Assembly: GCA_024655945.1 (NCBI GenBank)
Contig: JANLFK010000016.1
Coordinates: forward strand, 29,652-93,651
DNA length: 64,000 nt
Source: a candidate division KSB1 bacterium
Lineage (GTDB): Bacteria; Zhuqueibacterota; Zhuqueibacteria; JANLFK01; Oleimicrobiaceae
Reading direction: 5' to 3'
The notes under the pieces were generated by a model. It searched no databases. It was not told the DNA's origin and worked only from the letters and a program-made list of their open reading frames with translations. The translations under genes and the position numbers were made by a program. The first letter of the stretch is position 1. Each line of letters starts with the position of its first letter. This document shows positions 36,825 through 44,990 of this stretch, piece after piece.

Positions 36825-38221
36825 TGCGCGTCGTGAAATTCGGCGGAACCTCGGTCGCAGATCCGGAAAGCATCCGCACTGTGGGCCGCATTGTCGCTGG
36901 TTTGCGGGACAGGCCAATGGTGCTGGTCTTTTCCGCCATGGGCAAAACCACCGACCACTTGGCCGAAATCGGCGAAAGTGCCGCGCAGGGGAGACTCGAC
37001 GATAGCCTGCGCGTCCTCAGGGAGCTCGAGCGCTACCACATGAGCGTGGCGAGCAGCCTGCTGGAAGGGGCTTCCGGCATCGCGGAGAGCGTTGCCTTTT
37101 GCCAGGCGACCTTCCGCAGCATCGAGGCGATGGCGCAAGGGATCTCTGTAGTGGCCGATTTCTCCCCTGCAGTTCAGGATCGCCTGCTCGGCCTGGGCGA
37201 ACTGCTGTCGACGAGGATCATCACCGCATACTTGGTGCAAGGCGGGCTGCCGGTGCAGTGGGTGGACGCCCGGCGGCTCATCGTCACCGATGCCCGGCAC
37301 ACGCAGGCCGAACCGCTTTTCGAGGAGACAGCTAGCAGGTGTCGCCAGGTGCTTCTGCCGCTCCTGCGGGATGGGAAGATCCCGCTCACGCAAGGCTACA
37401 CCGCTATCTGTGCCTCAGGACAGCCCACCACTTTAGGCCGGGGCGGGTCAGATTTCACCGCAGCGCTGATCGGTGCTGCAATCGGCGCAGAGGAGATTCA
37501 AATCTGGACAGACGTCGACGGCATCCTCACCGCCGATCCCTGGCTGGTACCGCAGGCGAAGAATATTCCGGTGATGAGCTTTCAGGAGGCGGCAGAGCTG
37601 GCCTTTTTCGGCGCGCGCGTGCTGCACCCGAAGACTCTGGTGCCAGCAGTGGAGCGGGGCATCCCGGTGCGTGTGCGCAACACTCGCAAGCCCGAAGGCG
37701 AGGGGACGCTGATCCTGGCCCACCCTGCGGAGAGCGGCGTCGGTGTGAAGAGCATCGCCTACAAAGAAGGCATGACCGTGATCAACCTGGTCTCCACCCG
37801 CATGTTCAAGGCGCACGGCTTTCTCCGACAGGTTTTTGATGTGTTCGACCGCTATCGCGTGTCGGCGGATCTGGTGGCCACCTCGGAGGTGTCGGTAGCC
37901 ATCGCCCTCCAAGATGCCAGTCGCCTTCCAGAGATGCTCACCGAGTTGCAGGCTTTCGGGGCAGTGACGGTGAAACCGCGCCAGGCGGTGGTCTGCGTGG
38001 TGGGGGAGAGGTTGAAGGAGACCCCCGGCATCGTCGGCCAGGTGTTCCAGCAGCTGGCCGATGTCAAGGTCTCCATGGTCTCGCAGGGCGGCTCGGAAAT
38101 CAATCTCAGCTTTGTGATCGACGAAAATGCCCTGCCGGCGGTAGTGAGCCGACTGCATCGTCGCTTCTTCGAATCAGACAGCTTGCTGGGGGGCGAGCGA
38201 GGAGGGGCGCACTCTGCATGA
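36824..38221 (+). CDS. lysC: Aspartate kinase
   Basis: 465 aa. It phosphorylates aspartate, the first step to Lys, Thr and Met. The N-terminus VKFGGTSVADPESI is the amino-acid-kinase signature. GRGGSDFTAALIGAAIGAEEIQIWTDVDGILTADP follows near residue 207 and carries substrate and ATP contacts, and FFGARVLHPKTLVP comes after. The last ~160 residues contain two ACT domains (GMTVINLVSTRMFKAHGFLRQVFDVFDRY; VVCVVGERLKETPGIVGQVFQQL), so feedback inhibition by lysine or threonine is likely. The gene overlaps metX (1 base) and asd (4 bases, ATGA). Confidence 0.95.
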   Translation: MRVVKFGGTSVADPESIRTVGRIVAGLRDRPMVLVFSAMGKTTDHLAEIGESAAQGRLDDSLRVLRELERYHMSVASSLLEGASGIAESVAFCQATFRSIEAMAQGISVVADFSPAVQDRLLGLGELLSTRIITAYLVQGGLPVQWVDARRLIVTDARHTQAEPLFEETASRCRQVLLPLLRDGKIPLTQGYTAICASGQPTTLGRGGSDFTAALIGAAIGAEEIQIWTDVDGILTADPWLVPQAKNIPVMSFQEAAELAFFGARVLHPKTLVPAVERGIPVRVRNTRKPEGEGTLILAHPAESGVGVKSIAYKEGMTVINLVSTRMFKAHGFLRQVFDVFDRYRVSADLVATSEVSVAIALQDASRLPEMLTELQAFGAVTVKPRQAVVCVVGERLKETPGIVGQVFQQLADVKVSMVSQGGSEINLSFVIDENALPAVVSRLHRRFFESDSLLGGERGGAHSA

Positions 38222-39309
38222 TGGAGAGGGCGATGAGCACACTCAAACAAGTGGCCATTCTCGGCGCAACAGGGGCTGTGGGGCAACGATTGGTGCAAAT
38301 CCTGGCCGAGCATCCGTGGTTTGCGGTCACTACTGTTGCGGCCTCGGAGCGCTCGGCAGGTCGACCTTACGCAGAGGCGGTGCATTGGCTCTTGCCCGGC
38401 CCGATTCCCGCTTCGCTCGCGCGGCTGCGGGTCGTGCCGGCTGTGCCCGAATGGGTGCCGGAGGAACTGGTCTTTTCGGCGCTGGATGCGAGCGTGGCCA
38501 CTGAGGCAGAACTGGCCTTTCGGGCGGCGGGCCGCACGGTGATAAGCAACGCCAGCAGCCATCGCTGGGACCCCCAGGTGCCGCTGGTGGTTCCGGAAAT
38601 CAACGTGGGGCACTTGGTGCTCGCACAGCGCCAAAGGGAAAAGTACGGTGGAACTATTGTCGCCAATCCCAACTGTACCACCCTCGGCCTCTGCCTGGCC
38701 TTGGAGCCGTTGCGACTACGTTTTGGCCTCAAGCGGGTGCTGGTGACCACGCTGCAGGCCCTCTCTGGGGCGGGCTACCCGGGCGTGCCGTCGCTGGAGG
38801 CGGTGGACAATGTGCTGCCGGAAATCGCCGGCGAGGAGCAGAAAGTGGAGACCGAGCCACGCAAGATCTTCGGCCGCCTGAACGGGGATGGTGTGGAGCT
38901 TGCCGAGGTGACGATCAGCGCGCAGTGCAATCGCGTGCCTGTACGCGAAGGACACCTGCTCTCCGTTTCCGTGGAGCTTGGCGCAAAGGCGACGTTGGAG
39001 GAGGTGAAGCAGGCCTTTCTGGACTACCGCTCGCCGCTCTCCGGCCTGGGGTTTCCCTCCGCGCCGGAAAGGCCGGTGCTCCTGACCGAGGCCTCCCGCC
39101 GCCCGCAGCCGCTTCTGGATCGCGACGCTGCCGGGGGTATGGCCGTCACCGTTGGCCGTGTGCGCCCCTGTCCGGTGTTGGACTATCGCTTTGTGGCCTT
39201 GGTGCACAATACCCTGCGCGGCGCCGCCGGCGGCACGGTGCTGGTTGGGGAGGTGATGGTGAACAAAGCCCCGCGACTCTCACAGGCCCGGAGCCCCTGG
39301 CGTCCGTAG
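38218..39309 (+). CDS. asd: Aspartate-semialdehyde dehydrogenase
   Basis: 363 aa from the ATG at 38218, which overlaps the lysC stop; an ATG at 38233 (GGAG 6 nt upstream) may be the real start. It reduces aspartyl phosphate to the semialdehyde with NADPH. It has AILGATGAVGQRLVQILAEHPWF, the catalytic Cys153 in VANPNCTTLG, the TLQALSGAGYPG motif and ISAQCNRVPVREGH. The sequence is of the archaeal/fungal-like class rather than the E. coli class. It is the last gene of the metX-lysC-asd operon. Confidence 0.94.
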   Translation: MMERAMSTLKQVAILGATGAVGQRLVQILAEHPWFAVTTVAASERSAGRPYAEAVHWLLPGPIPASLARLRVVPAVPEWVPEELVFSALDASVATEAELAFRAAGRTVISNASSHRWDPQVPLVVPEINVGHLVLAQRQREKYGGTIVANPNCTTLGLCLALEPLRLRFGLKRVLVTTLQALSGAGYPGVPSLEAVDNVLPEIAGEEQKVETEPRKIFGRLNGDGVELAEVTISAQCNRVPVREGHLLSVSVELGAKATLEEVKQAFLDYRSPLSGLGFPSAPERPVLLTEASRRPQPLLDRDAAGGMAVTVGRVRPCPVLDYRFVALVHNTLRGAAGGTVLVGEVMVNKAPRLSQARSPWRP

Positions 39310-39338
39310 CCAGGCGCAGAGACGCGGACAAGAAGGGA

Positions 39339-40078
39339 TCAACCAGCGGCTTCATGGCGGAGTGTTCGCGCGCCGGCCGCTGCGGGTGCTGCTCGTTTCT
39401 TGGCACTTGCAGCGCGTGCGCGAAAGATCCTTCTTCCCCAAAGCGGCTCGACCCATTCTGCGTTGTTGAGGCGATCGAAAAAGTACTGCCGGATCACGGC
39501 GTTGTGGGGAACCCAATTCATGAGCTTCTCAACGTCTTCTTTTTTCGGATGGTCCTTGGCGATGAGCTCATCCAGGATGGGGAGGCAAAACAGGAACCTG
39601 TTCCCCATCGCGGGAAGAATGACTCCGAGCAACGTTTGAGCCTTCTCCCCAAACTCTCGTACTTCTCTGCCGCGGGGAGGGGGCCGAGAGCACGCCTGTG
39701 GGCAAGGTGGTGTACGCTCTCTGCCAGCTTGAACCAGGCCTGTGCCTCGCGGCTTTCCTCGTCGATGTCAAGGGACTTGAGGATCCGCCGTATCTCGGCA
39801 TCATGTTCGCGGGAGCCTGTGGAGTTGCGCCGGGCCTTTTGATCCAGCGCAATGGGTTCCAAGACTGTACAAAGGGCGTTTTCCACCTCGCGAAAGCAGT
39901 GGGCGACCAGGTGAGCCGTGGTTGCAAGTGCGGCCGGATGATGCGTGAGCCAGCAAGCATCGCGATAGAAAGCTGTAGGGCCCGGCCCTACCAACTCCTT
40001 CAGCTGGCTATATAGCTCTCCCTGGTGGGGATCGGAGAAGCGAAACGGTTCGCGAAATAGATCACCTCGTTCTGTCAT
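39339..40078 (-). pseudogene. Unknown protein, frameshifted and apparently truncated
   Basis: Two frames join into one polypeptide. The first (ATG at 40078) reads MTERGDLFREPFRF, then a helical region (LVAHCFREVENALCTVLEPIALDQKARR, AWFKLAESVHHLAHRRALG) to EKYESLG. The second continues with EKAQTLLGVILPAMGNRFLFCLPILDELIAKDHPKKEDVEKL and NWVPHNAVIRQYFFDRLNNAEWVEPLW, then a low-complexity Ala/Arg end. A single missing G in a GGGG run near 39650 explains the shift. The FFDRLNNAEWVEPL type of motif occurs, from memory, in the N-terminal part of large uncharacterised proteins linked to defence islands, so this may be the head of a longer gene lost by deletion. The adjacent restriction remnant fits that view. 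Confidence 0.5.
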
Positions 40079-40116
40079 AGCTCACCTCCGAAGGGGCGAC
40101 CGAGTACTGCCTGCTC

Positions 40117-40626
40117 TCAGCACTTGAGCCAAACCTCAGTTTCCTCCTGGCTCGCCTTCAGGACCTCGAGCCTGGTCCGCAACTCCTCCGAGTGTGCCGC
40201 AATCCGCCTCTGCTCGGCAAATGGTGGCAAGGGGAGGAGAGCCTGGTCACTTCCGCCCGGGAAAGTGAAGGTTGTGACCCCGCCTTTGGCACCGACGATC
40301 GCCAGGTCTGCCGGAGGCCGAACACGACGAGAGATTGGCCACAGGGCCCCAACCGCCCCTCACAGCACGTCGTTTTCTCGGAAACCCGTGCTGGGGCGAT
40401 AATTCGAGTTACGGCGCTAAGCCCCCACTCTGCCGATCGCTATTGTGTCTTGGAACAGCAAGCCTTCACACGCGAGACCGACAAGTCCGTTTGAGCCGTG
40501 GACCCGCACGGGGCCGCTGCCTGCGAGTTCCCTCTTGCGGACAAATCTTCCGTTTTGGAGCACGGAAACGCGCTTGAACCTCACTCGGCGCCAGCCGGGA
40601 GGTGCCTCATAACTCGTTTTGGTCAT
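40117..40626 (-). pseudogene. Remnant of a type I restriction-modification specificity subunit (HsdS)
   Basis: The start side reads PPGWRRVRFKRVSVLQNGRF, then GPVRVHGSNGLVGLACEGLLFQDTIAIGRVGA, the classical opening of a target-recognition domain. After a frame change, the end side reads LLPLPPFAEQRRIAAHSEELRTRLEVLKAS and stops at 40117, the classical close of an HsdS half. Only one half (about 165 codons) is present and the middle is scrambled, so it cannot work as a specificity subunit. No HsdM or HsdR is in the window. Confidence 0.65.
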
Positions 40627-40849
40627 CGTGCGAGCCGGTGGGGGGGAGCAGCCGCCCGCCCCGCGCGGGCGTCGCTCGCCCCGGCGTGCCTCCTCTTACC
40701 GCGCCACGGGGGAGTTCGTGGGCGCCACGGCACCACTCGTGCAAGCATTATGAGTGTCCCCTTGACTGGTCACGGTTCTCCTCCGAATGTGGCGGAGCCC
40801 ACCTCAGCGCCCTTCCTCTGGAGAACAGCTTGACCCACAGAGCATCCTC

Positions 40850-41062
40850 GCCCTCCCGGTCCGGCTTCTCCCTGTCCAGATGCCATCGTACCGGGTTTTC
40901 GGCGATGTATGCCCGGATACGCCCCAGGTGCTCTTCATCCCCGATCACATGTTCGTAGTAGTTCCGTTGCCAGACGGGTACCCGGGGTGCCGCGCCATGC
41001 GTTGATCCGCCGCGTGGTGGCCGATTTGAAACCGGCCACAAACGACGCCAGGGAACGTGGCG
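40850..41062 (-). pseudogene. Remnant of a REP-associated tyrosine transposase (RAYT, Y1 family)
   Basis: Two frames carry the C-terminal part of the Y1/RAYT transposase: SLASFVAGFKSATTRRINAWRGTPG, then after a one-base shift VWQRNYYEHVIGDEEHLGRIRAYIAENPVRW. The N-terminal HUH domain with the catalytic Tyr is not recognisable. A 54-nt palindrome lies directly upstream of it, as expected for RAYT/REP pairs. It is inactive. Confidence 0.75.
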
Positions 41063-41097
41063 GCCGCCCCAAACGGCCCCGTAGGGGCCCATCGTGT

Positions 41098-41151
41098 GGG
41101 GGCGCACGGCGTAGGGGCGCACGGCCGTGCGCCCCTACGCCGTGTGCCCCC
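41098..41151. repeat. 54-nt near-perfect palindrome (REP-like element)
   Basis: Left arm 41098-41124 and right arm 41125-41151 are reverse complements with a single mismatch and no loop. The inner 28 bases (41111-41138) are perfect. It lies next to the RAYT remnant, which in other genomes mobilises such palindromes. It would fold into a very stable hairpin in either strand. Confidence 0.85.
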
Positions 41152-41935
41152 TTTCTCCGAGCGGCGCACTCCGTGGACCTTGGCAAAGAACTGCCTCCTG
41201 TCTGCCGCAACCTTTGCGGCAGGCCTCCCACGCCCTTCGCAGAAGGCGCGCATCAGCAAAGTGCTCATCCTGGATGGGACCCCCCTTGCCGAACTTCTTC
41301 AGACCTCCGGCAAGGGACAGTTTGTAGCACCATATCTCTCGACTCGGACCCGGCCGCCGGAAGAAAATTGCAGCGATTTGTATCCGAATAACGGGCAAAG
41401 GCGCCCGGTGGGAGACCCATGATGGTTGAGCTGCTTTCCAATACTCTAACCGCCGACCTGGCACCATGTCTGCATGACAGTGGCCTTCTTTGTGGAGAAG
41501 GCGTTAGCCTGACCATCCACTTGTCTCCGTGCGCACTTCAAAAAGCGTTAGCGACCCTTTTCCGAGGCCGGGAGTCCCAGGTGGGCACCCGGGGCACGCG
41601 CGAGCCAGCACCGCGGTTCCTCTGTTTTGCCTACATTCGCTCCCTCCAACGTTCCACTGGCCCTCGAGTACATGCCCGTAGCAGCGCCTCTCTCCCACCA
41701 AACTGGGCAGCTCGGCCCATTGCCGGGTGGTCCTGCCAAACCGCTGGTTCGACATGCGGGCAACCATTCACCCACGCGTGTCTCTCCGGACTGACCGGCA
41801 AAGCACGGCGCGCCGGCGGCCGTGCACCCCTCGCCACGCCTTTTCCTTGCAGGACACCCGAGCCAATATGCTCCGCCACTGGCAAAGAGTCAAGGCGTTT
41901 GGTACTCCTGCTGGCTTGTTCGGTGTCCGAGGCAA
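41152..41935. other. No gene recognised; continuation of the decayed island
   Basis: Open frames exist in several phases but none shows a ribosome site plus family-like composition. They read as Arg/Pro/Gly-rich random GC-rich sequence. Confidence 0.45.
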
Positions 41936-41968
41936 TAAGAAAAAGCCGCCCCATTTTCGAGGCGGCTT
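41936..41968 (-). terminator. Rho-independent terminator of pfk
   Basis: Minus strand AAGCCGCC (41961-41968) and GGCGGCTT (41943-41950), followed by TTTCTTATT, 29 bp after the pfk stop. Confidence 0.85.
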
Positions 41969-41996
41969 CGCGCTTGCGTCGTCTTTTCGCCGAACC

Positions 41997-43199
41997 CTAC
42001 ACGTCACTCGTCATGATAAACAGCGGCTGGCGCATGAAGGTCTCATACTTTGGCCGGAGACGGTCGGTGTTGTAGTACTTTTCGACGTCCACTACCTTCT
42101 TCCGCCCGGTGAAGACCACATCCAGGGGCACATTGTCGTACACGCCGTTGCGCAGGCTTATCAGGCGCCCGAAGGACTTTTGCAGCACCAGGTCCAACGC
42201 CAAGTTGCCAAAGGCCATCGGCACGATGGAGTCGATGGCGTCGGGGTCGCCGCACCGCACTAAGTAGCCCAGTCGCTGGTTCACCACATTGATGCGCTGC
42301 CCATTGTTGTACTTGGGCGAGAGCTCCTTGAGCCGCGCCGCCACCTTGTCGCCCACGCCGCCGAGCTTCTTGTGGCCAAATTGGTCCGCTTCGTCGCTCT
42401 CGAAGCACATCTCCTGGTCGTCGGTCATCACCGCCCCTTCTGAAACCAGAACCACCGCGTAGTTGCTGGGGTGATGTCTGCGGTCTTCTACCAGCAGCTC
42501 GGTCAAACGGTGGATGTCAAAGGGGTATTCAGGAATCACGCAGCGGTCAGCAGCTCCCGCCATGGTGGGAAGCATCGCCGTGAAGCCGGCATAGCGACCA
42601 AACACCTCGATGACCAAAAAGCGCTCATGCGAGCCGGCGGTGGTGCGCAGCTTGTGGGTGAGCTCGATGGTGCGCGTCACGCAGGTGCTGAAGCCGATGC
42701 AGTAGTCAGTGCCCGGCACGTCGTTGTCCATGGTCTTGGGGATGGCCACTACCTTCACGCCTTCCTTGTGCAGGCGGTACGCGTAGCTCAGGGTGTCGTC
42801 CCCGCCGATGGGGATCAGGCAGTCGATGCCCAGGTGCTCCAGGTTCTTCAGCACTTCTTCGGTCACGTCGTTGATTTCGTCCTGGTACTTGTCGCGGAGG
42901 TGCGGCGGCACATTGCTCTTGGGAAGATGACTGGGCCGCGTGCGTGAGGTGTGCAAGAAGGTGCCGCCGGTGCGTCCGGCCCGGTCGACGATCTCCTCGG
43001 TCAGCACCTGGTAGCTGTGCCCGTTGTCGGCGTCCTTGTCGCGCACCATGTCCACCAGACCTGCCCAGCCGCGGCGGATGCCGATGACGCGATAACCTTC
43101 CCGCAAGGCGCGAAAAGTCACCGCACGGATGGCCGGATTCAACCCTGGAACGTCTCCTCCTCCTGTCAGGATGCCGATAGTGCCTCTCGTCTTTGCCAT
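41997..43199 (-). CDS. pfkA: 6-phosphofructokinase, PPi-dependent type by motif
   Basis: 400 aa from the ATG at 43199 (AGGAG 10 nt upstream). It has the PfkA core: ILTGGGDVPGLNPAIRA at the N-terminus, IGGDDTLSYA (132-140), PKTMDNDVPGTD (154-165), the SHERFLVIEVFGRYAGF segment and LGYLVRCGDPDAIDS. In the family, GGDG with PGT(I) marks ATP use while GGDD with PKT marks pyrophosphate use. Here both positions (Asp135 and Lys155) are of the PPi type, so the enzyme may run reversibly in glycolysis and gluconeogenesis. It has a textbook promoter at 43282-43310 and a terminator, so it is monocistronic. Confidence 0.9.
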   Translation of the reverse strand: MAKTRGTIGILTGGGDVPGLNPAIRAVTFRALREGYRVIGIRRGWAGLVDMVRDKDADNGHSYQVLTEEIVDRAGRTGGTFLHTSRTRPSHLPKSNVPPHLRDKYQDEINDVTEEVLKNLEHLGIDCLIPIGGDDTLSYAYRLHKEGVKVVAIPKTMDNDVPGTDYCIGFSTCVTRTIELTHKLRTTAGSHERFLVIEVFGRYAGFTAMLPTMAGAADRCVIPEYPFDIHRLTELLVEDRRHHPSNYAVVLVSEGAVMTDDQEMCFESDEADQFGHKKLGGVGDKVAARLKELSPKYNNGQRINVVNQRLGYLVRCGDPDAIDSIVPMAFGNLALDLVLQKSFGRLISLRNGVYDNVPLDVVFTGRKKVVDVEKYYNTDRLRPKYETFMRQPLFIMTSDV

Positions 43200-43281
43200 A
43201 GCTGCATTTCTCCTAACTACGGTCTTGACAACGAAGCGCCCACCCTCAGGGTGGGAACACGGTTTCCACTGCTTGACGTCA

Positions 43282-43310
43282 ATTATATGCAAATGGTGGC
43301 AGATTTTCAA
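43282..43310 (-). promoter_or_regulatory. Strong sigma-70 promoter of pfk
   Basis: Minus strand TTGAAA (43305-43310), 17-nt spacer, perfect TATAAT (43282-43287), 83 bp before the pfk ATG. It is divergent from the ncRNA promoter. Confidence 0.8.
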
Positions 43311-43417
43311 GCGAAAAATGCCTGGAGAGCCGTGCCCGGTGAGGGGTGGCTATCTCGTGCCCAGGTGCACGCTCCAGGGCAAAGCGTGATTCCGCCTGAA
43401 CCTGCTTCATCTTTGTC

Positions 43418-43446
43418 TTGACTTTTGCGAAATGAATTGCTATAAT
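43418..43446 (+). promoter_or_regulatory. Near-consensus sigma-70 promoter of a structured ncRNA
   Basis: TTGACT (43418-43423), exactly 17 nt, TATAAT (43441-43446), with CTTGACTTTTGCGAAA at the -35 flank. This is the strongest promoter I see in the window. Confidence 0.85.
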
Positions 43447-43452
43447 AGAGCC

Positions 43453-43736
43453 AGATTTCCGTAGGTGCTGCCCAATCCATCAGCCGCTTTATCAATCCGG
43501 CTGGGATGCAGGGAGCCAGGGCGGTGGGGTCGATCTCCAGTCCGAGGTTGTGTCGGTGTTGCCCGTTGGGCTGCGGTGCGAACCAGGTCGGGATCGGAAT
43601 GGCACAGCAGTTCAAAGTCCGCGGGGCAGCCATGCATCTATCACGGCTGCGCCAAGGAGCATGTGCAGGTCAGAATAGGCCAATCAGCGAGTCGGCAGGA
43701 GAGGAACTTTTTTGCGCTGATTGGCTTTTTTATTTT
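43453..43736 (+). ncRNA. Structured ~280-nt non-coding RNA, possibly SRP RNA (large, Alu-containing type)
   Basis: A transcript from the strong promoter to the perfect terminator would be ~280 nt with no plausible ORF. Nested pairings support structure: 43558-43564 with 43624-43630 (7 bp), 43573-43576 with 43619-43622, and GAAC 43580-43583 with GUUC 43610-43613. Between them lies GAACCAGGUCGGGAUCGGAA (43580-43599) and then ACAGCAG, which resembles the SRP helix-8 signature GUCAGG / GGAA / AGCAGC. The upstream part also recalls the Alu-type 5' domain of Bacillus scRNA. Against this, the GGAA tetraloop stem is imperfect. I know of no better match: RNase P, tmRNA and 6S signatures are absent. 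Confidence 0.5.
43679..43736 (+). terminator. Rho-independent terminator of the ncRNA
   Basis: Perfect 11-bp stem GCCAATCAGCG (43679-43689) / CGCTGATTGGC (43715-43725), 25-nt loop, then TTTTTTATTTT. Confidence 0.9.
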
Positions 43737-43787
43737 CGGATGCTGCCTTGTTGCGGATGACGGTCTGGAGCTGGAAGCGGAGGAAGG

Positions 43788-44948
43788 ATGAAGATTCACG
43801 AGTATCAAGCCAAGGAACTGCTGAAGAAGGGCGGGGTGGCAGTGCCCGAAGGTGGAGTAGCATTCTCTGGGGAGGAGGCGCAGCGTATCGCCGACCAGAT
43901 CGGCGGCGAGAAAGTGGTGATCAAGGCGCAGATCCATGCGGGGGGCAGGGGAAAGGGCGGTGGTGTGAGAGTGGTGCCCAGGGCCCAGGCCGGAAAGACC
44001 GCCGCCGAGATGATCGGCATGACCTTGGTGACCCACCAGACCGGGCCGGAGGGCAAGCTAGTGCGGAAAGTCCTGGTGGAACAGGCCCTGGAAATCGCGC
44101 GCGAGTTGTACGTGGGCATTGTGCTGGACCGCGCACGCAGCGCGCTGGTCTTTATGGCCAGCAGCGAAGGCGGTGTGGAGATCGAGGAGGTGGCCGCGGA
44201 GAGTCCAGAGAAAATTCTCAAGGAGTACATCGATCGCGGCCTTGGGCTGCAGCCGTTCCAAGCCCGCAAGTTAGCCTTCGGGCTCGGTCTGCGCGGGGAG
44301 CAGCTCAAGAACGCCGTCCGCGTTTTCACAGCCTTGGCGCAGGCGTATTTGACTTACGACTGCTCGCTGGCGGAGATCAATCCCCTGGTGGTTACCTCAG
44401 ACGGGCGCGTCTTGGCGCTGGACGCCAAGATCAATCTCGATGACAACGCCCTCTATCGCCACCCGGATTTGGCTGCTCTCCGCGACGTCGAAGAAGAGGA
44501 GCCATTGGAGGCGGAGGCGGCCAAGTACGACCTCAATTACATCCGCCTGGACGGCACGGTGGGATGCATGGTCAACGGGGCCGGGCTGGCCATGGCTACC
44601 ATGGACATCATCAAGCTGGCAGGCGCCGAGCCGGCCAACTTTTTGGACGTGGGCGGCGGCGCCTCGGCAGAGACGGTGGAAAACGGCTTTCGCATCCTGC
44701 TATCGGACAAGAATGTCAGGGCCGTGTTGGTCAACATCTTCGGCGGCATCGTGCGCTGTGATCGCGTGGCGCGCGGTGTCATCGAGGCGGCGCGCAAGGT
44801 GGACCTGAAGGTGCCCCTGGTGGTGCGCTTGGAGGGCACCAATGCCAAAGAGGCGGCAGAGCTGTTGGCCACTTCCGGGCTGAATTTCGCGGTGGCCACC
44901 ACCTTTGCGGGGGCAGCCCAGAAGGTCGTGGAGGTGATGCGCAACTGA
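43788..44948 (+). CDS. sucC: Succinate-CoA ligase (ADP-forming), beta subunit
   Basis: 386 aa. An ATP-grasp subunit that with SucD interconverts succinyl-CoA and succinate with substrate-level phosphorylation. The N-terminus MKIHEYQAKELLKKGGVAVPEG and the ATP-grasp contacts VVIKAQIHAGGRGKGGGVRV are typical. So are EINPLVVTSDGRVLALDAKINLDDNALYRHPD and the C-terminal VNIFGGIVRCDRVARGV. It starts ~50 bp after the ncRNA terminator with GGAGGAAGG before the ATG; sucD follows 42 bp later. Confidence 0.96.
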   Translation: MKIHEYQAKELLKKGGVAVPEGGVAFSGEEAQRIADQIGGEKVVIKAQIHAGGRGKGGGVRVVPRAQAGKTAAEMIGMTLVTHQTGPEGKLVRKVLVEQALEIARELYVGIVLDRARSALVFMASSEGGVEIEEVAAESPEKILKEYIDRGLGLQPFQARKLAFGLGLRGEQLKNAVRVFTALAQAYLTYDCSLAEINPLVVTSDGRVLALDAKINLDDNALYRHPDLAALRDVEEEEPLEAEAAKYDLNYIRLDGTVGCMVNGAGLAMATMDIIKLAGAEPANFLDVGGGASAETVENGFRILLSDKNVRAVLVNIFGGIVRCDRVARGVIEAARKVDLKVPLVVRLEGTNAKEAAELLATSGLNFAVATTFAGAAQKVVEVMRN

Positions 44949-44990
44949 GTTGACGGCGGTACGGACAGGTGCAGGCAGGGAGGAACGGCA

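Noticed and set aside
43601..43632. tRNA-like T-arm (GTTCAAAG) and 3' end in the ncRNA
   Set aside because: The G53-C61 pair and a matching acceptor arm are missing, and no cloverleaf can be drawn.
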